Below are positions 25,923 to 33,750 of a stretch of 64,000 bases of DNA, piece after piece. The stretch is taken from NCBI RefSeq assembly GCF_001277295.1, contig NZ_CP011456.1, positions 4,282,001 through 4,346,000 of the forward strand, read 5' to 3'. This DNA is from Anabaena sp. WA102. Lineage in GTDB: Bacteria; Cyanobacteriota; Cyanobacteriia; Cyanobacteriales; Nostocaceae. The position numbers and the translations under genes are program-made. Position 1 is the first letter of the stretch. Each line of letters opens with the position of its first letter. Under the pieces are notes generated by a model. It did not search any database. It saw nothing but the letters and a program-made list of their open reading frames with translations, and had not been told where the DNA came from.

Positions 25923-27548
25923 TTAAACAGTTACAAGTTCTTTTGCTTTTGTATCCTGTATAGGTGTAGCTTTCACCCAAACTTGATCCAAACCACCACT
26001 AATTAAATGATGTTGTTGATTAGTATCCTGTTCTGGATAATCTAAATGTTTGTGCATACCTCTTGTTTCTCTGCGTTCCAAGGCACTGCTATACATCCAT
26101 CTAGCTGTGGCTACCATTCCCGCAGCTTCCCTCGTGCGGAGAATATTGCTATTATCTGCAACTTGACTATTGCGAATTTCATCCCAGAGAGAATGTAATC
26201 TTTGCAATGATTCCGTTAAAGTTTGTTCATTGCGGAAATAATTGCGGTTATATGGGAAAACTTCCGCTTGAGTGGCTTTGATGATGTCTTCACTGTGAAT
26301 TTGTTTTTCACTACCAGAAATAAATCCTACACTACCTACAGCTTGAACTGGTCGTTGGTTGGCTTGCACACCTAAATTATGGGAGTATGTAGCCGCAGAC
26401 TGTCCTGCCCAATACCCTGAAGATAGCGCCCAGGCTGCATTATGACTACCACCACCAGTAAAACCACCACAAATTAATTCCCTTGTAGCTGCATCGCCAG
26501 CGGCATAAAGTCCACGCACAGAAGTAGTACAAGTATAATCGGTAATTCTAATGCCACCTGTACCCCGGACAGTCCCCTCTAAACGCAGAGTTACAGGGAA
26601 GCGTTGAGTAAAGGGATTAATACCTGCACGATCAAAGGGTAGGAAGAAATTGGGTTGAGATAACCGCATTGTTACCTGCATTTCTTCTGAGGCTTTGTCT
26701 ATGATGCAATAAACTGGTTGAGTTATCAAAGTTTCGGCAATCACAGAACGCCCTTTTTGTGAACCAGCACCGGGGATGGGTGTACCATCTTCGTAGGTGA
26801 AAGTTGCCCAATTATAGAATAAGGTTTTGGTGACAGAAGAAAAAGCAGGTGCGATGCCATAGGCATTGGAAAATTCCATTCCCGACATATCTGCACCCGC
26901 TTCGGCTGCCATGAGATATCCATCGCCTGTTAGCACATTGCAACCCAAGGCTTTACTCAAGAAAGCACAGCCTCCGGTGGCAATGATCACTGAATGCGAT
27001 CGCACAACCCACTTTTCGCCAGTCTGACGGTTAACCCCCGTCGCCCCAGCTACAGCCCCTTCTGCATCTACCAACAACTGCAAAGCCGGACTGTGATCTA
27101 AAATTTTCACTCCTGCCCGTTTTATTTGTTGCCGCATCAAACGCATATATTCTGGACCTTGCAGACTGCGCCGATAGGGTTTACCCTCTTCATCTGTAGG
27201 GAAAGGATAACCCCAGTCAGCTAGTTGGTTGACATTCGCATAGGTTTGATCTAGTACCCGTTGCATCCAATCACGGCTAGATAAAAATCCTCCTAAAGCT
27301 TCTCTAGAAGCCATTGCAGCCTCTCGACTGTCTGGTTCTGGTGCAACATACCATACACCGTTACCTGATGCGGCGGCACAGCCACTTGTACCACAATAGC
27401 CTTTATCTACTAAAACCACTTTAGCACCAGCATTAGCAGCACTCCACGCTGACCAAGTACCAGCAGGTCCACCACCAATTACTAATACATCAGCTAATAA
27501 GGTGGGATCAACATCACTATCTTGGGAAAATAATTGTTTTTGAGTCAT
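25923..27548 (-). CDS. FAD-dependent oxidoreductase (fumarate reductase/AprA-like flavoprotein)
   Basis: This 541-residue flavoprotein has the Rossmann site VLVIGGGPAGTWSAWSAANA near the N-terminus, a CGTSGCAAASGNGVWYV loop, the C-terminal FAD contact GLYAAGDAATRELICGGFTG then GGSHNAAWALSSGYWAG, and an AprA/SdhA-like helical C-terminal domain (LRTREAAGMVATARWMYSSA). It probably oxidises or reduces a substrate using electrons passed by the adjacent ferredoxin. No succinate-specific set of residues can be confirmed. It is clustered with SDR, phosphatase, GST and methyltransferase genes beneath one dyad operator. Confidence 0.86.
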   Translation of the reverse strand: MTQKQLFSQDSDVDPTLLADVLVIGGGPAGTWSAWSAANAGAKVVLVDKGYCGTSGCAAASGNGVWYVAPEPDSREAAMASREALGGFLSSRDWMQRVLDQTYANVNQLADWGYPFPTDEEGKPYRRSLQGPEYMRLMRQQIKRAGVKILDHSPALQLLVDAEGAVAGATGVNRQTGEKWVVRSHSVIIATGGCAFLSKALGCNVLTGDGYLMAAEAGADMSGMEFSNAYGIAPAFSSVTKTLFYNWATFTYEDGTPIPGAGSQKGRSVIAETLITQPVYCIIDKASEEMQVTMRLSQPNFFLPFDRAGINPFTQRFPVTLRLEGTVRGTGGIRITDYTCTTSVRGLYAAGDAATRELICGGFTGGGSHNAAWALSSGYWAGQSAATYSHNLGVQANQRPVQAVGSVGFISGSEKQIHSEDIIKATQAEVFPYNRNYFRNEQTLTESLQRLHSLWDEIRNSQVADNSNILRTREAAGMVATARWMYSSALERRETRGMHKHLDYPEQDTNQQHHLISGGLDQVWVKATPIQDTKAKELVTV

Positions 27549-27681
27549 GGAAATTCCTCTTTGTTAAGATTATGGTTGAAAAATGAAATTTTTGGATTTT
27601 GCTGAATCAAGGTATGAATTATATTTCGCGCAAAGACGCAAAGGAGCAAAGACGCAAAGTTTAAGAAAATTGTATGTTGGT

Positions 27682-28482
27682 TTAAACTCCTGGTGTACTA
27701 CCACCATCAACTTGAATTTCTACACCAGTAATAGAAGCAGCTAAATCAGAAACTAAAAATAAAGCTAGAGATGCAATTTCTTCAGGTTTAGCTATTCTTC
27801 CTAAAGGTATTGATTTCACTGCTTGGGCTTTATATTCATCTACAGTAATACCCAAACTTTGGGCATTTTGCACTGCTAAAGTTTTCGCTCTTTCTGTGTC
27901 TGTTAATCCTGGAGAAATGGCATTAATTCTAATATTATCTAGGGCTAATTCTTTAGAAATGCCTCTTGTAAAGTTGAGTAGGGCCGCATTGGATGTTCCT
28001 CCTGGCAGGAAGTTGGGGCGGGGTGTGCGTCCAGCACCACCAATAATGTTAACAATGCGTCCATCACCTTGATTTTTCAGGTAGGGAACAACGGCTCTAA
28101 CTAATCGAATGTAACCCAAAAGTTTTAAATTCCAAGCATCTAAAAATGCTTCATCACTCAATTCTAAAAACGAACCCGCACGGGCTGAACCAGCATTATT
28201 AATCAAGATGTCAACTTTACCAAATTGTTCAATTGTTGTAGAGACAACTTTCTCAACATCTTCTGCTTTGGTTAAGTCAGCACTAACACCAATAACTTTA
28301 GCCTCTGCATTAGGTAAAAATTGAATATCAACTACTGCTTGATAAAGTTTTTCTTGATTGCGAGCAGCAATAACTACATTCACACCTTCACTATATAAAG
28401 CTTTAGCTGTAGCTAACCCAATTCCTGCACTACCACCTGTAACAATTGCTGTTTTACCTGACAGATTTAGTTCTAAACTCAT
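27682..28482 (-). CDS. SDR family protein with altered catalytic motif
   Basis: This 266-residue Rossmann-fold protein has TGGSAGIGLATAKAL and NNAGSARAGSF. The usual Tyr-x3-Lys site is replaced: where YxASK is expected the sequence is GGTSNAALLNF, so both catalytic residues appear lost. A small SDR subgroup shares this PGGTxNAAL arrangement. It may bind a cofactor and substrate without classical chemistry or use other residues. It is the middle gene of the minus-strand cluster (flavoprotein downstream, DUF442-type phosphatase 48 bp upstream). Confidence 0.82.
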   Translation of the reverse strand: MSLELNLSGKTAIVTGGSAGIGLATAKALYSEGVNVVIAARNQEKLYQAVVDIQFLPNAEAKVIGVSADLTKAEDVEKVVSTTIEQFGKVDILINNAGSARAGSFLELSDEAFLDAWNLKLLGYIRLVRAVVPYLKNQGDGRIVNIIGGAGRTPRPNFLPGGTSNAALLNFTRGISKELALDNIRINAISPGLTDTERAKTLAVQNAQSLGITVDEYKAQAVKSIPLGRIAKPEEIASLALFLVSDLAASITGVEIQVDGGSTPGV

Positions 28483-28530
28483 AGAAATTGCACCTTTGAT
28501 AAATTTACAAACAAAATAATCACAGAAAAC

Positions 28531-28971
28531 CTAAATTTGCTTAACTGCAAAATTTTCTACGAGAAATTGCTTGAGATGTGGCTGTTCTAAATTAATGCTC
28601 AATTCATTAGCTTTTTGAGCGATTTCTTCATAAGTAAAACCTGATTGAATTGCTTCTGCAATTAAGGCTATTCCTCCGGCTCTTGCACCACCAGCACAGT
28701 GAATTAAAATTGGTTTGGGTAAATGATCAATTTCTAGAATTGCTTCTGCTGTTAATTCTTGATTTGGTGCTTGAGAATTTAAAGGAATGTTTGTATATTC
28801 CAATCCTACAATTTGTGCTTCTTGCTTTTCATCATGGAAAAAACCATTTTCATCAGGATCACGTAAATTCAAAACTGATTTAAAACCCTCAATTGCTAAT
28901 TTTCTTAATTCCTCAGCAGAAATTTGTCCAGCGATACTCAAATCATCATTAATCTTTTTAAAATCAGTCAT
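28531..28971 (-). CDS. DUF442/beta-lactamase-hydrolase-type phosphatase domain protein
   Basis: This 146-residue protein begins FKKINDDLSIAGQISAEELR and contains VLNLRDPDENGFFHDE and the loop ILIHCAGGARAGGIALI. The Cys-x4-Arg spacing is that of the DUF442/BLH branch of tyrosine-phosphatase-like proteins rather than the classical Cys-x5-Arg. BLH proteins are linked to sulfide oxidation in some bacteria, where a phosphatase-like or rhodanese-like domain accompanies a persulfide dioxygenase. Here it stands alone within a redox cluster; the role in persulfide chemistry is inference. Confidence 0.75.
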   Translation of the reverse strand: MTDFKKINDDLSIAGQISAEELRKLAIEGFKSVLNLRDPDENGFFHDEKQEAQIVGLEYTNIPLNSQAPNQELTAEAILEIDHLPKPILIHCAGGARAGGIALIAEAIQSGFTYEEIAQKANELSINLEQPHLKQFLVENFAVKQI

Positions 28972-28998
28972 TTTAATTCCTCTTTGGATGAAATGGAA

Positions 28999-30210
28999 TC
29001 AATAAATAGATGCCAAAACCTTATCTGCTGCGGCTCGTAATGCAGTTGCAGCACCAGCACTCATATCTCGTGGCGCACAAATCCTATTTCTCACATAAGC
29101 CAGTGTAATAGCCCCTGTAGCCGCGATAATTGGATCTATACTTTCTTTTCCACCTGTTCTTCCTCCTAGTAATAGTTCGTTATTACCATTAAGGAGATAA
29201 TCAGCTAATAGTCTGAGGTGAAAATCAACAATTTCTTTGATTATTGAGATATCACCTAAAGATTGAACTCCTGAATTTTTGAGAATATCGCCAATAGCAG
29301 TTTCTCGATTATCACTTAATCTTTCTGCTGCTTCAGCCCGATATTCAATAAATTCAGCATCAAATAAATCTAAAGGTAAGGGATTACCAATAGGTTCTAC
29401 ACCAAATCTACGGCGTAAAAGTAAATTATTAGTAATATTGTCTGATTTAACTCTGTTGTAAGCAGGACGTTTTTTAAGTGCTGCAAACCAAACATTGATG
29501 AGAGGAAAACGAGGATTTCCTTTGATGTGATATCCTCTATATACTGGTAAATTAGCCGCCAATCTATCTAAATGGGGACTATACATAATATCTACTAAAC
29601 TAAATGTTGATAAAAAATAGGGTTTTGGATATCTCCCTAAAGTTTTTTCAATTTCATCTAATTTAGCTTCAAATTCTGCCTGTAAATTTGCTAATTCTTT
29701 GGCATCTTCTGGAGGTTGTCTCAGAAATTTATAGGCAATATCCCGAAAACCATTAGTTTCTGCATCTTCAACCCATTCTCTAGCAATCGCATTTTCTTCT
29801 GGATTTTCAGGTAACAATGTTTCTCCAAAGTGTTCTTCCAATTCTAAAAGAATATCTTTTGATTCATAAACGAATTTGCCCTCAATATTTGCTGCGGGGA
29901 CAAGGGTTGTTGGCACTAAATCTGTGTACCATTTCGGTTTATTACTCAGATCAATAAATTCTGTTTCAAAGGGAATTTGTTTTTCTTCTAAAGCAAACCA
30001 AACCCGTTCGCAAAAAGGACACCAAGAGTTACTATCACGATATAATAATACTGGTGGTTTTTGATTGCTTGTAAGTTTATCTAAACTACTAGGAATAGGA
30101 GCAGTAGAAGGTGCTTGTCCTGGTCTTTTAACTCGACGGGCGGGGGTATTTTGTCGAGCAGTTTCTAACAGTTGTTCCCAATTAGATATGGTAGTGCTTG
30201 CAATAGACAT
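28999..30210 (-). CDS. Glutathione S-transferase family protein
   Basis: This 403-residue protein is longer than the usual ~220-residue GST. A linker of ~45 residues leads to an N-terminal thioredoxin-like domain (VLLYRDSNSWCPFCERVWFA, then LVPTTLVPAANIEGKFVYESKDILLEL), followed by an all-alpha C-terminal domain and a further ~130-residue helical extension. The CPFC redox motif at the Cys position suggests a glutaredoxin-like, thiol-transfer or reductive cleavage role rather than Ser/Tyr conjugation. It overlaps nothing but lies 3 bp after the methyltransferase gene, so they are co-transcribed. Confidence 0.84.
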   Translation of the reverse strand: MSIASTTISNWEQLLETARQNTPARRVKRPGQAPSTAPIPSSLDKLTSNQKPPVLLYRDSNSWCPFCERVWFALEEKQIPFETEFIDLSNKPKWYTDLVPTTLVPAANIEGKFVYESKDILLELEEHFGETLLPENPEENAIAREWVEDAETNGFRDIAYKFLRQPPEDAKELANLQAEFEAKLDEIEKTLGRYPKPYFLSTFSLVDIMYSPHLDRLAANLPVYRGYHIKGNPRFPLINVWFAALKKRPAYNRVKSDNITNNLLLRRRFGVEPIGNPLPLDLFDAEFIEYRAEAAERLSDNRETAIGDILKNSGVQSLGDISIIKEIVDFHLRLLADYLLNGNNELLLGGRTGGKESIDPIIAATGAITLAYVRNRICAPRDMSAGAATALRAAADKVLASIY

Positions 30211-30213
30211 TTG

Positions 30214-30870
30214 TTACCTTGCCTTATTTGGAACGCCAGAAAATACAAATAGTTTTTCTTCTTTGGGTGTAGGTAAATTTTCACCTAAATAACGATGAAT
30301 CCCTACTCCCATATCTCCTGTTGCTGTGAATTTAAAGTTAACTTCCTCAAATCCAAAATTACGCAAGTATTTACGCACGGTTACTGAATAAGCAATACCG
30401 TTAGAATGTCCACGAGTCCAGAGAACAAAAGCACCTTTTTTACTCAGAAAACTCAAGTTTCCTAATAACCGATTGAGTTCATTTTCATCAGCTAAATTTC
30501 CAAAAATTCCACAAACAATCACAATATCTGCGGGTACTGCTCCTACATAGTTAGCAGCAGCAGTTGCATCACCATTGATAAACTCAATTTGCTTTGTTAA
30601 ACCCAATGATTCTATAGTTGCGCGGCCACGTTCAACTAACTCAGGATTGATTTCTACTAATCTTGCATATACATCTTTAGCACGAGGGTGATTTGCTAAT
30701 GTTCCTAATAAATCTCGTCCATCACCAGCACAAGCACTAACTATACGAATAGCCCCTGTTGGGGAGTTATCCAAACTATAGGAAATATATTCCTGCACGA
30801 TTTCTAGCCGTTGCTGCAATTTTGCTTCGCTATTGTAAAGATCGTGCCATTCTAACCAATCTTTTGGCAT
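30214..30870 (-). CDS. Class I SAM-dependent methyltransferase-like protein
   Basis: This 218-residue protein has a SAM-binding loop RIVSACAGDGRDLLGTL near residue 45 and the acidic residue that ends strand 2 (LVEINPELVERG). It then shows INGDATAAANYVGAVPADIV and GIFGNLADENELNRLL. The fold is clear but no methyl acceptor is indicated. It is the first gene of the minus-strand cluster that runs to 24474, starting 68 bp from a dyad operator, so it probably responds to sulfur status. Confidence 0.82.
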   Translation of the reverse strand: MPKDWLEWHDLYNSEAKLQQRLEIVQEYISYSLDNSPTGAIRIVSACAGDGRDLLGTLANHPRAKDVYARLVEINPELVERGRATIESLGLTKQIEFINGDATAAANYVGAVPADIVIVCGIFGNLADENELNRLLGNLSFLSKKGAFVLWTRGHSNGIAYSVTVRKYLRNFGFEEVNFKFTATGDMGVGIHRYLGENLPTPKEEKLFVFSGVPNKAR

Positions 30871-30937
30871 AAAAGAAGATTTCCGATTGCTAAAAATTCA
30901 GATTCTCAACAGTGTCTTTGATCACTATAACATAAAA

Positions 30938-30964
30938 TACGGTAAGTCTATCAAAAAACCGTAG
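30938..30964 (-). promoter_or_regulatory. 27-bp dyad, copy H
   Basis: Minus-strand CTACGGTTT ... GATAGA ... CTTACCGTA. It lies 68 bp upstream of the seven-gene methyltransferase-to-dehydrogenase cluster and is the only regulatory-looking sequence in the 156-bp gap. Confidence 0.65.
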
Positions 30965-31026
30965 ATTAAATATAAATACAGACTACCATATCAATTTGGA
31001 GAAAATCAAGTAGTTAGATAATTAAG

Positions 31027-32013
31027 CTAGTAATGCAAAAGATGATCAAGTTGTTTCAATTGACTAACTTGCAATAAATCTACATTTCCACCACTGATAA
31101 TTACGCCAATTCTCGCGCCCGGTGCTTTAACTACACCTTCTAATAATGCTGTTGCGGCTATAACTCCGGTAGGTTCAACAACGATTTTTAAGCGTTCCCA
31201 AATCAAGAACATGGTGCGAATGATGGCTGCATCCGATACTGTCACCATATCATCTACGTATCGCAAGACTAGGGGAAAGGTGATTTTACCCAAGCTGGGA
31301 GTTCGGACACCATCAGCAATGGTATGGGGATTATGGACAGTTTGCAGGGTTTTGGTATAAAAGGAACGAGTAGCATCATCGGCTAATTCCGGTTCTACAC
31401 CGATTATTTTACAATTAGGTAAAACTGCTTTTGTCGCAATTGCACAACCAGAAATTAATCCACCACCACCACAACATACTAATAAGTAATCTAGTTGTCC
31501 CACTTCCTGAATTAGTTCTAATGCAGTTGTACCTTGTCCAGCAATTATATGACGATGATCATAGGGGGGAATTAAAGTTAATTGGCGTTCTGCTGCGAGA
31601 TTTTTGGTTAATTCTTCCCGGTTAGTTGTGTCACGGTTATACAAAATGACTTCAGCACCATAACCGCGAGTTGCAGTTTGTTTGACTATCGGTGCATCAT
31701 CAGGCATAACTACAATTGTGGGAATGTTAAGTAATTTGCCAGCAAGAGCGATCGCTTGTCCATGATTTCCTGAAGAATAGGTAATCACCCCTTTTATTTT
31801 CTGCTTTACTGATAATTGGACTAAGGCATTATAAGCACCACGAAACTTAAATGCTCCTGTCCGTTGAAAGTTTTCGCATTTAAAAAATACTTGGCTTTTA
31901 GTCAGTTTATTGAAAGTATTAGAAGTAATTACTGGTGTTTGATGAGCAATGCCTAAAAGCCTTTTTTGCGCTGCTTGTATATCAGTAATAGTAACAGAAT
32001 CAGATAATAACAT
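31027..32013 (-). CDS. Threonine/serine dehydratase-like PLP enzyme
   Basis: This 328-residue fold-type II PLP enzyme has the lysine loop FQRTGAFKFRGAYNAL near residue 55, a substrate Ser/Asn loop YSSGNHGQAIALAG and the phosphate-binding CCGGGGLISG. The C-terminal SGGNVDLLQVSQLK is complete, and there is no ACT regulatory domain, so it is of the catabolic/serine-racemase type rather than biosynthetic IlvA. It deaminates threonine or serine to 2-oxo acids, or racemises serine. It precedes the dyad of the 30.9-kb cluster but does not have one itself. Confidence 0.87.
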   Translation of the reverse strand: MLLSDSVTITDIQAAQKRLLGIAHQTPVITSNTFNKLTKSQVFFKCENFQRTGAFKFRGAYNALVQLSVKQKIKGVITYSSGNHGQAIALAGKLLNIPTIVVMPDDAPIVKQTATRGYGAEVILYNRDTTNREELTKNLAAERQLTLIPPYDHRHIIAGQGTTALELIQEVGQLDYLLVCCGGGGLISGCAIATKAVLPNCKIIGVEPELADDATRSFYTKTLQTVHNPHTIADGVRTPSLGKITFPLVLRYVDDMVTVSDAAIIRTMFLIWERLKIVVEPTGVIAATALLEGVVKAPGARIGVIISGGNVDLLQVSQLKQLDHLLHY

Positions 32014-32079
32014 TTTTTTTCATAAAGTAACTCTCACTATCATTAATAAGTAAGTGGGCGTTAAAAAATATAATACAAA

Positions 32080-32186
32080 CCTAACCCCCCACCCCCCTTC
32101 CCTACCAGGGAAGGGGGAGTCAAAGTCTCTCCAGTATCAAGATTTATTCCTTTTCCCTCTCCTTGTAGGAGAGGGTTAGGGAGAGG
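32080..32186. repeat. C-rich hairpin repeat (CCTTCCCTACCAGGGAAGG / CCTCTCC...GGAGAGG)
   Basis: Two hairpins, CCTTCCCTACCAGGGAAGG and CCCTCTCCTTGTAGGAGAGGG, are surrounded by CTAACCCCCC and GGTTAGGGAGAGG. The outer parts also pair (CCTAACCC with GGGTTAGG). Similar elements are abundant in filamentous cyanobacteria. It lies in the 247-bp gap between the dehydratase and aldo/keto reductase genes and may fold as terminator for the latter on the minus strand. Confidence 0.7.
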
Positions 32187-32260
32187 TTTTATATTTAATT
32201 GTGTCAAGCTACTTATTAAGTGAGGTGAGAATCCCGCTTTGTATTTTTTACAAAATCTGG

Positions 32261-33301
32261 TTAAGGTGCTGGATTAGGATAACGAGTATGAATTGCATCC
32301 AATTCCGCGAAAATCTCTTGATCTAAAACCACATTGACACTATCTATATTTTCCTGCAATTGTGCCAAAGTTGTTGCGCCAATAATTGTGCTTTTCACAA
32401 ACCAGCGACTTTTAACAAATGCGATCGCTAATTGAGCAGGTGAGAGATTATACTTTTTAGCAATCTCCACATAAGCCTTAACCGCTTCTTGGACATTGGG
32501 TTTTAAATACCGTTGTCCAAAACCTGAAAATAGAGTTATTCTCGTATTTTCTAATTGTTGGTTTTCGATATACTTACCAGTCAAAAACCCAAAACCCAGC
32601 GGACTATAGGCCAGCAAACCCACACCTGTATAACGAGAAACTTCAGCTAAACCTGATTCAAAATTACGATTTAATAAATTGTAAGCATTTTGAGTTGTCA
32701 CAACTTTAGGTAATCCCAAATCATTAGCAATGCGAACAAACTCGCTCACCCCCCAAGGCGTTTCATTACTTAAACCCAAATAGCGAATCTTCCCAGCTTT
32801 AATCACATCAGCAAAAGCCTGTAACTGTTCCGCAATAGGCACAGATTCCCTTTCTGATTCTGGATTATAACTTGTTTGTCCAAATGTCGGAACATAACGA
32901 TCAGGCCAATGAATTTGATACAAATCTACATAATCAGTTTGTAATCTCTGCAAACTATCATTTACTGCCTGTGTAATATTATCACGGTCAACTTTATTAT
33001 TTCCACCCCTCAACCAAGAAAAAGGACGACCCGGACCAGCAATCTTAGTAGCTACAATTAATTTATCTCGTTGTTGTTTCTTCAACCATTCACCAATATA
33101 AGCCTCAGTTTTCCCTTGGGTTTCACCACGAGGAGGGACGGGATACATTTCCGCAGTATCTAAGAAATTTATTCCTTGAGAAACAGCATAATCAAGTTGC
33201 TCATGTGCTTCTTCAATACTATTTTGATGTCCATAGGTCATAGTTCCCAAGCAAATTTCTGAAACCTTAAGGTCGCTTGCACCAAGTTGGTTGTATTTCA
33301 T
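32261..33301 (-). CDS. Aldo/keto reductase (Tas-like)
   Basis: This 346-residue TIM-barrel oxidoreductase carries the tetrad Asp-Tyr-Lys-His: NFLDTAEMYP, IVATKIAGPG and LYQIHWPDRY. The NADPH site is in VKSRWFVKSTIIGATTLAQL. Length, the start MKYNQLGASDLKVSEICLGT and the block TQNAYNLLNRNFES match the Tas/YajO branch. It reduces aldehydes or ketones; the physiological substrate is unknown. The gene begins 67 bp from a dyad operator in the divergent gap with the porin gene. Confidence 0.88.
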   Translation of the reverse strand: MKYNQLGASDLKVSEICLGTMTYGHQNSIEEAHEQLDYAVSQGINFLDTAEMYPVPPRGETQGKTEAYIGEWLKKQQRDKLIVATKIAGPGRPFSWLRGGNNKVDRDNITQAVNDSLQRLQTDYVDLYQIHWPDRYVPTFGQTSYNPESERESVPIAEQLQAFADVIKAGKIRYLGLSNETPWGVSEFVRIANDLGLPKVVTTQNAYNLLNRNFESGLAEVSRYTGVGLLAYSPLGFGFLTGKYIENQQLENTRITLFSGFGQRYLKPNVQEAVKAYVEIAKKYNLSPAQLAIAFVKSRWFVKSTIIGATTLAQLQENIDSVNVVLDQEIFAELDAIHTRYPNPAP

Positions 33302-33367
33302 AACGTTTAAATGATTCTCCTCATTTTATTTTGCTACAAAAACTAAAAATATCACTATTCCATGAAA

Positions 33368-33394
33368 CTACACTAAATCTACTGATTTAACGGA
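33368..33394 (+). promoter_or_regulatory. 27-bp dyad, copy I
   Basis: CTACACTAA ... ATCTACTGAT ... TTAACGGA. It is nearer to the aldo/keto reductase start (33301, minus strand) than to the porin and probably serves the reductase. Confidence 0.55.
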
Positions 33395-33537
33395 GTTAAT
33401 ACCTGAAAAAGCATACTATCATACAAATTTTAGATATACAACCCTTTGTAGCAATTAATTTAAAATTATAAAAAATGTATCCACCAATACTCAAATTCTA
33501 GATTTTTTGTGAAATACTGCTATCTATCAAAGATTAA

Positions 33538-33564
33538 CTACAGTAACTTGACCAAATTACCGGA
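33538..33564 (+). promoter_or_regulatory. 27-bp dyad, copy J
   Basis: CTACAGTAA ... CTTGACCAAA ... TTACCGGA: both arms clear, centre divergent. It lies 187 bp upstream of the porin start in a 449-bp gap that otherwise holds AT-rich DNA. Confidence 0.6.
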
Positions 33565-33750
33565 TTATCTAACATAGGGTAATTTAGTTACTACTATAGG
33601 CTTTCGTGTCATTACGAATACAAAACCAGTCTCAATAGACCTATTACCGAAAATTTCTATCTGAGAAGTTCCTTTATCTTTCCTATGGTAAGTCCGAAAT
33701 TATTGATGATTTCGTACTGCCTTAAATTTTGCGTGTGTGAGGTTATCAAA

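Noticed and set aside
24474..30870. Dissimilatory APS reductase (AprBA)
   Set aside because: The flavoprotein and ferredoxin resemble AprA/AprB in layout, but the surrounding genes and organism type do not support sulfate respiration; a generic fumarate-reductase-like pair is safer.
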